A stretch of 64,000 bases of DNA from Phaeobacter sp. J2-8 (GTDB lineage Bacteria > Pseudomonadota > Alphaproteobacteria > Rhodobacterales > Rhodobacteraceae). The stretch is from assembly GCF_022867865.1 (NCBI RefSeq), contig NZ_JALIEC010000004.1:186001-250000 (forward strand), given 5' to 3'. How positions within the stretch are numbered: position 1 is the first letter of the stretch; every line of letters begins with the position of its first letter. The position numbers and the translations under genes are program-made. The notes below the pieces were generated by a model. The model saw nothing but the letters and a program-made list of their open reading frames with translations, had not been told where the DNA came from and searched no databases. This document shows, one piece after another, positions 33,963-43,127 of this stretch.

Positions 33963-34059
33963 TACAAAAGATGACTGGGTCGCAAATATTATTCTGACAG
34001 TCAGCGAGGAGGCTGACAGCCAGATCGGACCGCAACACTTGGCTACTTAGGAGGAGATC

Positions 34060-35589
34060 ATGGCCTTTCTCTCAAAATTTCTCAAACCGAGCGGCACTCT
34101 CGGATCGCTTTTCGTCGCAACGGCGCTCGTTTCGCCGCTCACGCTCCCCATGTCGGCCGCCGCAGGCCCTGAGGACAACAGCATCGTTTGGGCAAGCCAC
34201 GTTTTGCCCCGCGTCCTGGATGCACGCATCCACCGCCGTCAGGTCGAACAAAGCGTGTTTCTGCAAATCTATGATGCCCTGCTCGACTTCGACAGCGACC
34301 TGAACTACCGCCCCCGGCTGGCGGAAAACTGGGAACAGGTTGACCCGCTGACGTGGCGCTTTCACCTGCGCGAGGGCGTTCATTTCCACAACGGCGAACC
34401 ATTCAACGCCGAGGCTGCCGCATTCTCGATCCAGCAATATGCCGAGCTTGACCCGCCCTATCTGTACATCCCGAACTGGGCTCCTGCCTGGCCACCAACA
34501 GCCGAGGTCGAAGACGACTATACCGTTGTTGTGCGCACACCAGAGCCCCTGCCCAACCTGCCGCGCCTGATGATGCGGATCGGCATGTTGCCACCCAAGG
34601 CAACCCTCGAACCCAGCTACGCTGACAGGCCCGTTGGCACAGGTGCGTTCAAGGTTGAGAACTGGGAACAAGGCGGCGCAATCGACCTTGTTTCCAACGA
34701 AGACTATTGGGATGGCGCGCCAAAAATCGACAGCCTGAAAATCATCGCGATCTCTTCGGCCGCCGCCCGTGTTGCCGCGCTTCAGGCAGGCGAGGTCGAC
34801 TTCATCTGGGAGGCTCCGCTGGACCGTCTTGACGACTTGCGGCAAGATTTCCAGATCATTCAGGTCGACAACCCACAGAGCAACAACTTGATAGCATTCA
34901 ATAATTTGGCCGTCGACTCTCCGATTGCCGACACACGTGTGCGACGCGCCCTCCAGATGACATTCGAGGGGCAAGAGATTATCGACGGATTGTTCGAAGG
35001 CTTCGCAAGCGAGGGCCGCGGCCCCGTACCATCCGGCGCCTACGGCGCTTACAATGGTGACGGCTATCCGGGGCGTGACTTTGACGGCGCGCGCGCACTC
35101 CTCGAAGAGGCCGGTTATGGCGACGGCTTTGATCTCACGTTGATCGCGCAACCCGGCAGCTTCACCAACCTCACGTCGGTTGTCGAATATCTGCAATCGC
35201 AAATGGCAGAGATCGGCGTCACGCTCAAATATGAAGAGCTGGATCAAGGCCAGATGAGCGAGCGCGAACCCACCGCCACGTGGGATTTGCGCACGGACGG
35301 AACGGCGGCCTCAACGGCAGAGGCCAGCTACTACTACAACACCGCGAAACGGAACTTTTCCGTCGATTGCCCGACCTGCGATCAACTTCTCGCTCAGGCG
35401 CAACAACAGGGCGACACGCCCGAGCGCGAGCAGATGATGACCCAGGCGATGCAAACCTGGTGGGACACAAGCCCGTGGTTGTGGAGCTTCGAGTCGCCCC
35501 TCGTGTATGCCGCCGCCCCCAAGTTGCAGAACGTCGAGCTGATCCCGAACAACTGGACCTTGTTCCGCAACGCGTCGTGGTCCGAATAA
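34060..35589 (+). CDS. ABC transporter substrate-binding protein, DppA/OppA family (SBP_bac_5)
   Basis: A 509-residue periplasmic protein with a Sec signal (residues 1-37, cleavage near SAAAGPED). Family marks: RLAENWEQVDPLTWRFHLRE, GVHFHNGEPFNAE, VGTGAFKVENWEQGG and VRRALQMTFEGQEIIDG. It heads the operon that runs to 42964. The downstream enzymes act on sugars or hydroxy acids, so the ligand may be a glycoside, opine or sugar conjugate. Confidence 0.88.
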   Translation: MAFLSKFLKPSGTLGSLFVATALVSPLTLPMSAAAGPEDNSIVWASHVLPRVLDARIHRRQVEQSVFLQIYDALLDFDSDLNYRPRLAENWEQVDPLTWRFHLREGVHFHNGEPFNAEAAAFSIQQYAELDPPYLYIPNWAPAWPPTAEVEDDYTVVVRTPEPLPNLPRLMMRIGMLPPKATLEPSYADRPVGTGAFKVENWEQGGAIDLVSNEDYWDGAPKIDSLKIIAISSAAARVAALQAGEVDFIWEAPLDRLDDLRQDFQIIQVDNPQSNNLIAFNNLAVDSPIADTRVRRALQMTFEGQEIIDGLFEGFASEGRGPVPSGAYGAYNGDGYPGRDFDGARALLEEAGYGDGFDLTLIAQPGSFTNLTSVVEYLQSQMAEIGVTLKYEELDQGQMSEREPTATWDLRTDGTAASTAEASYYYNTAKRNFSVDCPTCDQLLAQAQQQGDTPEREQMMTQAMQTWWDTSPWLWSFESPLVYAAAPKLQNVELIPNNWTLFRNASWSE

Positions 35590-35594
35590 CAGCC

Positions 35595-35620
35595 TGCGGC
35601 CCCGACAAAACGGGGCCGCA
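35595..35620 (+). other. Intercistronic hairpin after the binding protein
   Basis: TGCGGCCCCG-ACAAAA-CGGGGCCGCA is a perfect 10-bp stem 5 bases after the SBP stop, without a T-tract. It likely stabilises the upstream message or attenuates read-through to the permeases. Confidence 0.6.
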
Positions 35621-35643
35621 CCCTGCCCGAGATTGGAAGAAAA

Positions 35644-36597
35644 ATGTTAGCAGACATGTTAGGACGGCGATTGCTGCTGGGTGCGGTGACGCTGTTCTTC
35701 ACCCTGACACTCGTTTTCGTCATCATCCGCATGGTCCCCAGTGACCCCGCCACCGTCTTGATGATGGGTGAAGCCACCCCAGAGCAGCTCGACCGCCTGC
35801 GCGAGTTGTGGGGGCTGGATAAGTCCATCGTCGAACAATTCTTTATCTATTTGGCCAATCTGGTTCAGGGCAATGCTGGCGATTCTTATCAATTTCAACG
35901 GGTCGCGGGGATGCCGGGTGTGCCGGTCTTCGATCTGGTTATGAACCGCCTTCCGGCGACGGGGTATCTTGCACTGGTTGCCATCATCTTTTCGATGCTG
36001 ATCGCCTTGCCGCTCGGGATTCTCGCGGCGCTTTTCCCCGATAGCATCCTCGACAAGCTGGTGTTGATTTTGGCCAGTGTCCTTGCGTCGGTGCCTGCAT
36101 TCTTCTCCGGGATGCTGTTGATGTTGTTCTTCTCACTCACGCTGCGCATTTTGCCGACTGGCGGATATGACAGCCCGCAGTCGGTGATTTTGCCAGCACT
36201 GGCGTTGTCCTTTTCTTTCTCTGCCGTGTTGCTGCGCGTCACACGCACCGAAATGGCGCGGATCATGCGATCCGAGTTCATCCAATCCGCGCGCGCCAAA
36301 GGGCTGCGGTCGTGGCGCATTGTTCTGGTGCATGCGCTCAAGAACGCCATGATCCCGCTTTTGACAATCATCGGATTGCGGTTTGGCGATCTGCTCGCGG
36401 GTTCTGTCGTGGTCGAAACATTGTTTCGCTGGCCGGGCATCGGCGGGCTGATGATCGACTCCATCATCGCCCGTGACTACCCCGTGGTCCAGTTGGTCAT
36501 CCCCTTGGCGGCGCTTGCCTTCATCATCGTGAACATCACGGTCGACGTTTTGTTCGGCGCGCTTGATCCACGTCTGCGCACAGGGGGCCGCTCATGA
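35644..36597 (+). CDS. ABC transporter permease, DppB type
   Basis: A 317-residue permease. N-terminal LLGAVTLFFTLTLVFVIIRM and PSDPATVLMM, EAA loop FIQSARAKGLRSWRIVLVHA and C-terminal VETLFRWPGIGGLMIDSI are typical of DppB. It overlaps the next gene by ATGA. Confidence 0.9.
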   Translation: MLADMLGRRLLLGAVTLFFTLTLVFVIIRMVPSDPATVLMMGEATPEQLDRLRELWGLDKSIVEQFFIYLANLVQGNAGDSYQFQRVAGMPGVPVFDLVMNRLPATGYLALVAIIFSMLIALPLGILAALFPDSILDKLVLILASVLASVPAFFSGMLLMLFFSLTLRILPTGGYDSPQSVILPALALSFSFSAVLLRVTRTEMARIMRSEFIQSARAKGLRSWRIVLVHALKNAMIPLLTIIGLRFGDLLAGSVVVETLFRWPGIGGLMIDSIIARDYPVVQLVIPLAALAFIIVNITVDVLFGALDPRLRTGGRS

Positions 36598-38546
36598 CCG
36601 AACAAGCAACAATGCCCCCGTCCGCCACGGCGTCGCTCCTGTCCCGCGTTCGCCGCACTTGGTCGCGTCGCGGTATGCCACGGGTGATCACCGGTGCCAC
36701 CGTGTTGATCGTGATGTCGATCTTGTGTTTCTTTTCCGCATGGCTGACCCCGCACCCGCCAAACGCTGTGGACCTCTCTGCACGCCTGCAACCACCTGTT
36801 TTTGCCGGCGGAACGTTCAACCACATACTCGGGACCGATGAACTGGGGCGCGACATTCTCAGCCGCGTGATGGTGGGGGGCCGGACGTCGATGGCCATTG
36901 GGGCGTTGGCCGTGGTTGTCAGCCTGACAATCGGCTCCACTCTCGGACTTCTGGCGGGCTACTTCGGCCGTCGTCTTGATGCGGTGGTCACCATGCTCTC
37001 CGAGATCCAGCTGGCGCTGCCGTCGATGTTGATCATCTTCTTCTTTCTCGCCGTCATCGGTCCCAATATCGTTACCATTGCCATCGTCCTGGCCCTTGCC
37101 GATTGGGTGCTCTATGCACGCATGGTTCGGGCGCGGACACTGGTCGAAAAGACCCGCGAATATGTCGATGCCGCACGCGTTCTGGGCGTTTCGACATCGC
37201 GTCTGCTGCTGCGTCACCTTTGGCCGAATGTGTTCCCGACCATCATGGTGCTGGCGATGGTATCGCTTGGCGGTGTGATCTTGTCCGAAAGCGCGCTCAG
37301 CTTTCTGGGTCTTGGCGTTCAGCGCCCGTGGCCATCGTGGGGCCGGATGGTTGCCGACGGGCAAAGCCGTCTGCAAGCCGCCTGGTGGATCGCTGTCTCT
37401 CCTGCGTTCTGTATCGCGATGGTTGTGTTTAGCGCAAACCTGCTGGGCGACGGACTTCCGCCAGATCTGGAAGGTCGAGTAATGTCTCACATAAAGCAAA
37501 CAATCTCTGCCACGGCACAATCGGTGCCTCTGCTCGACATTCGGGGGCTCCGCACGGAATTTCGCTCTGACCACGGGACTGTGCGTGTCCTGAACGACGT
37601 GTCCCTGAGCGTCTCCAGCGGCGAAGTGCTCGGCCTCGTCGGTGAATCCGGCAGCGGCAAGAGCGTCACAGCGCTGAGCCTGCTGGGTCTGGTGCCGCGC
37701 CCCGGTCGCGTGACGCAGGGACAGGTCTTGTTGAATGGTCGTGATCTGATGACCATGGACGAACGCGCCCTGTCTGACCTGCGCGGTCGCGAGGTCGGCT
37801 TGGTGCTGCAAGATGCGATGACGGCAATGAACCCCGTCCTCACCATAGGTCAGCAGATTTGCGAAACCCTGCGTCGCCACCTCGGGCTTGGCCGCGCACA
37901 AGCGCGCCGCCGCGCCATCGACCTGCTCGACCGCGTCGGCATCCCTGACCCGGGCCGTCGTGTCGATGATTACCCCCATCAATTCTCGGGCGGGATGCGA
38001 CAGCGCGCGATGATCGCCATGGCGCTAAGTTGTGAGCCAAAGCTGTTGATTGCCGACGAGCCGACCACCGCGCTGGATGTCACCATTCAGGCACAAGTGC
38101 TCGATCTGCTGAGCAGTCTCAAGGAAGAGATGGGAATGTCGCTGATCATGATTACCCATGATCTGGGCATTATCGCCGGGCTCGCGGATCGCGTGGCTGT
38201 CATGTACGCGGGCAATATCGTAGAGACCGGGCCAGTGCGCCAAGTCTTCAAGGCGCCCGCTCACCCCTACACACAGGGCTTGCTCGCCTCGATCCCCAGC
38301 ATCACCGATACGACGAAATCGGACCTGCAAGCCATCACCGGCCTGCCACCGGATTTGGCCGCATTGCCGCAGGGCTGCGCCTTCGCGCCGCGCTGCCCAC
38401 AGCGTCAAAGACGATGCGAAACAGACCGCCCGCACCTCATTCACCATGACGCCCAAAGCGCCGCTGCGTGCTGGTTGGTCGATCCGCCAAGTGACCGCGC
38501 CGCAAACAGCACAAGCCAAACCACAGAACCGATGAGGAACCGATGA
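36594..38546 (+). CDS. DppC-type permease and DppD-type ATPase read as one fused protein
   Basis: A 650-residue frame. Residues 1-290 are a DppC permease ([23 protein letters not shown] loop [27 protein letters not shown]). Residues 297-650 are a complete DppD ATPase (Walker [10 protein letters not shown], signature [16 protein letters not shown], Walker [14 protein letters not shown]) with the C-terminal oligopeptide domain ([10 protein letters not shown]). A Met at residue 297 (37482) begins the ATPase. In the next frame, removing one T at 37456-37457 would give GDGLRQIWKVE then a TAA overlapping that ATG (TAATG at 37480-37484). The fusion may therefore come from a one-base insertion rather than a true gene fusion. 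Confidence 0.85.
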   Translation: MTEQATMPPSATASLLSRVRRTWSRRGMPRVITGATVLIVMSILCFFSAWLTPHPPNAVDLSARLQPPVFAGGTFNHILGTDELGRDILSRVMVGGRTSMAIGALAVVVSLTIGSTLGLLAGYFGRRLDAVVTMLSEIQLALPSMLIIFFFLAVIGPNIVTIAIVLALADWVLYARMVRARTLVEKTREYVDAARVLGVSTSRLLLRHLWPNVFPTIMVLAMVSLGGVILSESALSFLGLGVQRPWPSWGRMVADGQSRLQAAWWIAVSPAFCIAMVVFSANLLGDGLPPDLEGRVMSHIKQTISATAQSVPLLDIRGLRTEFRSDHGTVRVLNDVSLSVSSGEVLGLVGESGSGKSVTALSLLGLVPRPGRVTQGQVLLNGRDLMTMDERALSDLRGREVGLVLQDAMTAMNPVLTIGQQICETLRRHLGLGRAQARRRAIDLLDRVGIPDPGRRVDDYPHQFSGGMRQRAMIAMALSCEPKLLIADEPTTALDVTIQAQVLDLLSSLKEEMGMSLIMITHDLGIIAGLADRVAVMYAGNIVETGPVRQVFKAPAHPYTQGLLASIPSITDTTKSDLQAITGLPPDLAALPQGCAFAPRCPQRQRRCETDRPHLIHHDAQSAAACWLVDPPSDRAANSTSQTTEPMRNR

Positions 38547-39613
38547 ACACTGCGGCGACCACAAGACCCAAACCCCGCGACCAGGACGCAGGCAACGGGC
38601 ATGATCTCCTCGAAGTGAACGACCTCAAAAAGCACTTCCCAATCCAATCTGGATTTTTCTCCTCGCGAGAGGTCGGGCGCGTGCGGGCTGTGGACGGCAT
38701 CTCTTTCTCGATCAAGGCGGGCAAAACACTCGCACTGGTCGGCGAATCCGGCTGTGGCAAAAGCACCGTCGGTCGGCTGCTGGTCAAGCTGCTGGAACCG
38801 ACAGAGGGCAGTATCGTGCTCAATGGCGTCGACCTTGCGCAGGCCTCTCCGGAACAGATGCAGGCGATGCGCCGTCAAATGCAGATGGTGTTTCAAGATC
38901 CCTACTCAAGCTTGAACCCACGGATGAAAGTTGGCCAAAACATCTCCGAAGCGTTGACCGTCCATCGGCTCGCCTCCGGGAAAGCGGCAATCGCACGGGT
39001 GGAGGAGCTGATGCGCCTCGTCGGGTTGGACCCGAAGCTCGCGAACCGTCTGCCACAGGAGTTGTCCGGTGGGCAACGCCAACGCGTCGGCATTGCGCGG
39101 GCGCTTGCGGTGGAACCCGATTTCATCATCTGCGACGAGGCAATTTCGGCCCTTGATGTAAGCGTGCAGGCGCAGGTCATCAACTTATTGGTGAAACTGC
39201 AACGCGATCTCGATCTGGCCTATCTGTTCATTGCGCATGACCTCGCCGTTGTGCGCCATATCGCGGATGATGTCGCCGTGATGTATCTGGGCCGCATTGT
39301 AGAGCTGGCCAACAGCGCCGAGTTGTTCGCCAAACCACTTCACCCCTACACGCGTGGCCTTATCGCCGCTTTGCCGGTGCCTGATCCCGATCTGGCGCGC
39401 ACGCGCAAGGATGCCGTGATCCGCGGTGAATTGCCAAGCCCCCTCAGCCCACCCTCGGGCTGTCACTTCCACCCGCGATGCCCCTATGCGACGCCGATTT
39501 GCGCGGATTACGTCCCGCGCGCCGAAGTCGCAACACAGGGCCGCCAAGTCGCCTGTCATCATTGGCTCGACATTCAAAAGGCAGACGCAGACACCGAAAG
39601 GACCACTGGGTGA
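38543..39613 (+). CDS. ABC transporter ATP-binding protein, DppF type
   Basis: A 356-residue ATPase with Walker A GESGCGKST, FQDPYSSLNPRMKVG, signature ELSGGQRQRVGIARALA, Walker B FIICDEAISALDVS and the C-terminal motif GCHFHPRCPYATPIC. It completes the dipeptide-type importer and overlaps both neighbours. Confidence 0.92.
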   Translation: MNTAATTRPKPRDQDAGNGHDLLEVNDLKKHFPIQSGFFSSREVGRVRAVDGISFSIKAGKTLALVGESGCGKSTVGRLLVKLLEPTEGSIVLNGVDLAQASPEQMQAMRRQMQMVFQDPYSSLNPRMKVGQNISEALTVHRLASGKAAIARVEELMRLVGLDPKLANRLPQELSGGQRQRVGIARALAVEPDFIICDEAISALDVSVQAQVINLLVKLQRDLDLAYLFIAHDLAVVRHIADDVAVMYLGRIVELANSAELFAKPLHPYTRGLIAALPVPDPDLARTRKDAVIRGELPSPLSPPSGCHFHPRCPYATPICADYVPRAEVATQGRQVACHHWLDIQKADADTERTTG

Positions 39614-40521
39614 GCATTCCAAAAACAGAAGCCAGCGAACTGGCGCAGTTGAAACCGCAATTTAAAAGCCACCCGAAAGAGGCCTCCCCGATCACCGCAT
39701 GCCGCTTTGATCCGCGTTTTTGCTACAGCTTCAGACGCCCGGCCGAAATCACGCCGGACACCCCGATCCTCGTGGCGATCCACGGCAATATGCGCAGCCT
39801 GGAACGGACACGCGATGCCTTTGCCGATTTCGCGCGCTGGAACGATTGCGTCGTGATTGCGCCGCTGTTTCCCGTCGGCGTCTTGGGCGACAACAACAAG
39901 GACGGGTTCAAGTTCCTGATCGAAGGGGACATTCGCTACGATTTGGTTTTGTTGCAGATCGTAGAAGAGGTGACCACCCGGCTGGGCCTGTCTGCGGAAC
40001 GGTTTGGCCTGTTCGGATTCGCCGGCGGCGCGCAGTTCACGAACCGCTTCATGCTCTTGCACGCACAGCGCCTTTGGGCGGCGTGCATCGCCGCGCCGGG
40101 GTCCGTGACGCTGTTGGACTTCGAGCGCCTGTGGTGGCTGGGCGTGGCCGATCTCGAGGCACAATTCGACACCTCCGTCGATCTTGCTGCGCTGCGCGAC
40201 CTGCCAATCCAGCTCTTGGTCGGCACGGCGGATGTCGATCCCGGAACCGATCAAACCAGCCTGTCCTGGATGCCCGGCGGACGCGACGCAGGCGAAACCG
40301 CCTATGCACGACTGCTGTCTCTGTCCCAATCGCTGGAGGCACAGGGCATATCGCCAGACCTATGTCTGGTGCCGCGCAAGGGCCATGAGCTGCTTGATCT
40401 CGTTGACAGCGCAAAACACTTTTTCCGCCGCCACCTCGACCACGCCCGCCACCCGCATGTTGCGCAGAGCGACCCCCATTCCCAAACCAAAGAAAGCGCC
40501 AATGTCACATCAACCCTCTGA
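39610..40521 (+). CDS. Alpha/beta hydrolase-like protein
   Basis: A 303-residue protein starting at a GTG that overlaps the DppF stop (GTGA). VAIHGNMRSLERTRDAF suits an oxyanion-hole HGN motif; the expected nucleophile elbow reads GLFGFAGGAQFTNRF, where GFAGG replaces the usual GxSxG serine with alanine, so hydrolase activity is uncertain. A C-terminal acidic/histidine pair (PRKGHELLDLV) is present. It could process the imported compound or be a non-catalytic relative. Confidence 0.7.
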   Translation: MSIPKTEASELAQLKPQFKSHPKEASPITACRFDPRFCYSFRRPAEITPDTPILVAIHGNMRSLERTRDAFADFARWNDCVVIAPLFPVGVLGDNNKDGFKFLIEGDIRYDLVLLQIVEEVTTRLGLSAERFGLFGFAGGAQFTNRFMLLHAQRLWAACIAAPGSVTLLDFERLWWLGVADLEAQFDTSVDLAALRDLPIQLLVGTADVDPGTDQTSLSWMPGGRDAGETAYARLLSLSQSLEAQGISPDLCLVPRKGHELLDLVDSAKHFFRRHLDHARHPHVAQSDPHSQTKESANVTSTL

Positions 40522-41107
40522 TCCCGCTGACCTGAGCCCCGAGCTCCGGAACGTTGTCCGCAACACCATTGGCGCCGAGATCCAAAACCTGACGGCGTTG
40601 CAATCGGCCATCATTCCCGAACGCGTCGCCGCGTGCATTCACGCCCTGGCCGCCGCCGACCGCATCGTTGTCCAGGGGATTGGCACCTCTGGTGCCCTTG
40701 CCAGCTACGCCGAAACCCGTTTGGTACGGCGCGGCATTCAGGCCATTTCTACGGACATCACCGGGCTGAGGCTGGCTGATTTTCTGATCCTGATGCGCCC
40801 CGGCGACGTGTTGCTGGTGACTTCGCGCGTGACGGGCCATCGCGACATCGACGTGACCCAGCGCCACGCCAACAGCCTCGGCGTGCCATGCTTCTCGCTG
40901 CCCGACCTCATTGACGGCGACCTTAGTCGCGCGGGGGCATTGGTTCTGATCGACATGATCGCCAGTGCACTTGCGGTGCTCAACCCGCCAATGGTCGAAG
41001 AAGCCAACAGCACGCTCAACGCGCTGCGGGCCGAACTTGCCGGACGGCCGATGGATATCTTCGGCGCCATCAGAGATCTCGACAGCGCACGCCCGGAACC
41101 CCACTGA
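40502..41107 (+). CDS. SIS domain protein
   Basis: A 201-residue protein with the sugar isomerase fold: RIVVQGIGTSGALASYAETR and GDVLLVTSRVTGHRDIDV. It resembles the effector domain of RpiR regulators but has no HTH, so an enzymatic or sensor role on a phosphosugar is likely. The start at 40502 overlaps the previous gene by 20 bases. Confidence 0.75.
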   Translation: MSHQPSDPADLSPELRNVVRNTIGAEIQNLTALQSAIIPERVAACIHALAAADRIVVQGIGTSGALASYAETRLVRRGIQAISTDITGLRLADFLILMRPGDVLLVTSRVTGHRDIDVTQRHANSLGVPCFSLPDLIDGDLSRAGALVLIDMIASALAVLNPPMVEEANSTLNALRAELAGRPMDIFGAIRDLDSARPEPH

Positions 41108-41150
41108 CGCCCCCCCACAACACGCAAAGATATCGACTTCAGGACCACGT

Positions 41151-42212
41151 ATGACACATCAGAATATCGACCACGCGGAACTCCAACGTTTTGCCACCGA
41201 CGCGTTCCAAAGCGCAGGACTGTCTGCGGCCCATGCCGCTGTGATCGGCGCAGACCTGGTCAAGGCAAATCTGCGCGGGCTGGACTCGCACGGGGTCTCG
41301 CGCATCCCGATGTATCTCGAACGCCTGGAGCGCGGCCTCGTCAATCCAAACCCCGACATGAAGGTCACAAAAGTCGCCGGGGCGGTGGCGCATCTGGATG
41401 CTGATAACGCGATGGGTTTCCTGCCCTCGCACCTTGCGATGGACACGGCGATGGACCTCGCGGAAACCGCGGGCATCGGCATGGTTGGGGTGCATCGCTC
41501 CACCCACTTCGGCATGGGCGCGCTTTACGCCTTGCAGGCCATCGAACGCGGCTATGTGTCGATGGTGTTCACCAATTCGTCCCCTGCAATCGCCATGTGG
41601 GGGGGCCGTTCGACCTTCCTCGGCGCGAGCCCGATTGCCGCCGGTGTGCCCGGCGGGACCTCCGCCCCTTTCGTCATGGATATGGCCATGACCGTCATCG
41701 CGCGCGGCAAAATTCGCCTCAAAGCGATGCGCAACGAGCCGATCGAAGAAGGCCTCGCACTCGACTCAGACGGGCACCCAACCACAGACGCCAATGCCGC
41801 CTTTGAAGGTGTTTGCCTGCCTTTCGGTGGCGTGAAAGGGTCTGTTTTGGGCACGATGATGGACCTGATGTCGGGTCTTTTGACGGGGGCGAACTATGGC
41901 GGCGATGTCAAATCGCTCTATTTCGACCACTCCGAACCGCAAAATGTGGGCCATATGTTTATCGCCATTCGGCCCGATCTGTTCATGGCCATGACCGACT
42001 TCGAGGCCCGCATGGCGGAGTTCAACCGTCGGATCAAGGCACTCCCGCGTGCCGCAGGATGTGACGAAATTCTAATGCCCGGCGAACCAGAGGAACGGAC
42101 CGAGGCGAAGCGGCGTGCATCAGGCATCCCCGTCACCGACAATGTCCTGGCCGATCTTCGAACGGTCGCCACATCTCGAAACATCACCGCCATTTCACAG
42201 GACACTCTGTAA
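41151..42212 (+). CDS. Ldh family (YiaK/malate-lactate type) oxidoreductase
   Basis: A 353-residue member of the L-lactate/malate dehydrogenase 2 family. LRGLDSHGVSRIPMYLERL, GVHRSTHFGMGALYALQAIE, TNSSPAIAMWGGRSTFLGAS and the later FGGVKGSVLGTMMDLMSG are diagnostic. It reduces or oxidises 2-keto/2-hydroxy acids (for example 2,3-diketogulonate, ureidoglycolate or malate). AGGACCACGT precedes the ATG. Confidence 0.88.
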   Translation: MTHQNIDHAELQRFATDAFQSAGLSAAHAAVIGADLVKANLRGLDSHGVSRIPMYLERLERGLVNPNPDMKVTKVAGAVAHLDADNAMGFLPSHLAMDTAMDLAETAGIGMVGVHRSTHFGMGALYALQAIERGYVSMVFTNSSPAIAMWGGRSTFLGASPIAAGVPGGTSAPFVMDMAMTVIARGKIRLKAMRNEPIEEGLALDSDGHPTTDANAAFEGVCLPFGGVKGSVLGTMMDLMSGLLTGANYGGDVKSLYFDHSEPQNVGHMFIAIRPDLFMAMTDFEARMAEFNRRIKALPRAAGCDEILMPGEPEERTEAKRRASGIPVTDNVLADLRTVATSRNITAISQDTL

Positions 42213-42964
42213 TGGCCACTCTTTCCGCGCACCTCGGCTATCTCTTCCCGGACCTCCCCCTGGAACAAAGATTTCCGAGGGCGCGGGATTCAGGGTTCAC
42301 TTGTGTCGAGCACCCTGCCCCCTTTGCGATCCCCGCCGCCACATTGCGCGGCATTCTCGACGACACCGGCTTGAAGATCGCGCAAATATCCTCTGGCATG
42401 GGGCAGCAAGGCGAAAAAGGCCTCGCGAGCCTTCCGGGGCGCGAAGCAGAGTTTCACGACGACTTCGCACGCGCGCTGGATTACGCCGAAGACATCCATT
42501 GTCCTTTCGTGCACGCGATGGCAGGGGTGAATGGCACCATGGCGACCTACCTCAACAATCTGGACGTGGCACAGAAACTCAGCGAAAACAGAGCTCCCAA
42601 TCTCCTGATCGAAGCCATCAGCGACGCGACAGTGGCGGGGTATTTCATGTCCGATATCGCAACTTTGATTGCACTGGCACAGGAACGCGGGTTCAAGGTG
42701 TTGATCGACACGTTTCATACCTGCGCCACGGGCTACGACCCTGCCGAGGCACTCCTGCGCGCGGGCGCATCTCTTGGGCATGTCCACATAGCGGACTTTC
42801 CCGGCCGCGCGGAACCTGCGACCGGAACGATTGACTTTGCCGCCGTGCATGACGCCCTTCACAACCTTTCTTACGCCGGCGCCATCGGCTTTGAATATGT
42901 TCCGAGCGGGCCAAACCACCTCGATTGGCTCCCACAGTGGGGACAAATGTTTGGTGGCGCGTAA
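42212..42964 (+). CDS. Hydroxypyruvate isomerase-like TIM barrel protein
   Basis: A 250-residue AP-endonuclease-2-like TIM barrel. HLGYLFPDLPLEQRFPRARD matches the Hyi/OtnI N-terminus, LLIEAIS the first metal glutamate, VLIDTFHTCATGYDP and HVHIADFPGRAEP the metal histidines, and AIGFEYVPSG the final glutamate. It starts in the Ldh stop (TAATG). Together with the Ldh-type enzyme it points to catabolism of a 3- or 4-carbon hydroxy acid or keto sugar. Confidence 0.85.
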   Translation: MATLSAHLGYLFPDLPLEQRFPRARDSGFTCVEHPAPFAIPAATLRGILDDTGLKIAQISSGMGQQGEKGLASLPGREAEFHDDFARALDYAEDIHCPFVHAMAGVNGTMATYLNNLDVAQKLSENRAPNLLIEAISDATVAGYFMSDIATLIALAQERGFKVLIDTFHTCATGYDPAEALLRAGASLGHVHIADFPGRAEPATGTIDFAAVHDALHNLSYAGAIGFEYVPSGPNHLDWLPQWGQMFGGA

Positions 42965-43012
42965 GGCGGGTCAAAGCCACTCGCGCCTCTAAACCACGGC
43001 AAAAGGCAGGAA

Positions 43013-43040
43013 AAACCACGCCGCAGGCATGGTTTGTTTG
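43013..43040 (+). terminator. Terminator-like hairpin after the operon
   Basis: AAACCACGCC-GCA-GGCATGGTTT (one mismatch) followed by GTTTGTT, 50 bases after the isomerase-like stop and ahead of the convergent IMPase gene. Confidence 0.5.
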
Positions 43041-43127
43041 TTCCTTGCGTTTTTGCCAACCGGGCCATCGCGCGTGACTTTGCGCCATTGGCCCTTTTCG
43101 TTGGAAAGCATCCGCGCAGAACCAACC

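Noticed and set aside
34072-35247. Minus-strand open frame of about 390 codons over the DppA-type gene
   Set aside because: Antisense shadow of a convincing binding protein; no start signal or family match.
36477-37982. Minus-strand open frame of about 500 codons over the dipeptide permease/ATPase
   Set aside because: Low-complexity, His/Gln/Arg-rich translation typical of an antisense shadow; the plus strand encodes conserved ABC proteins.
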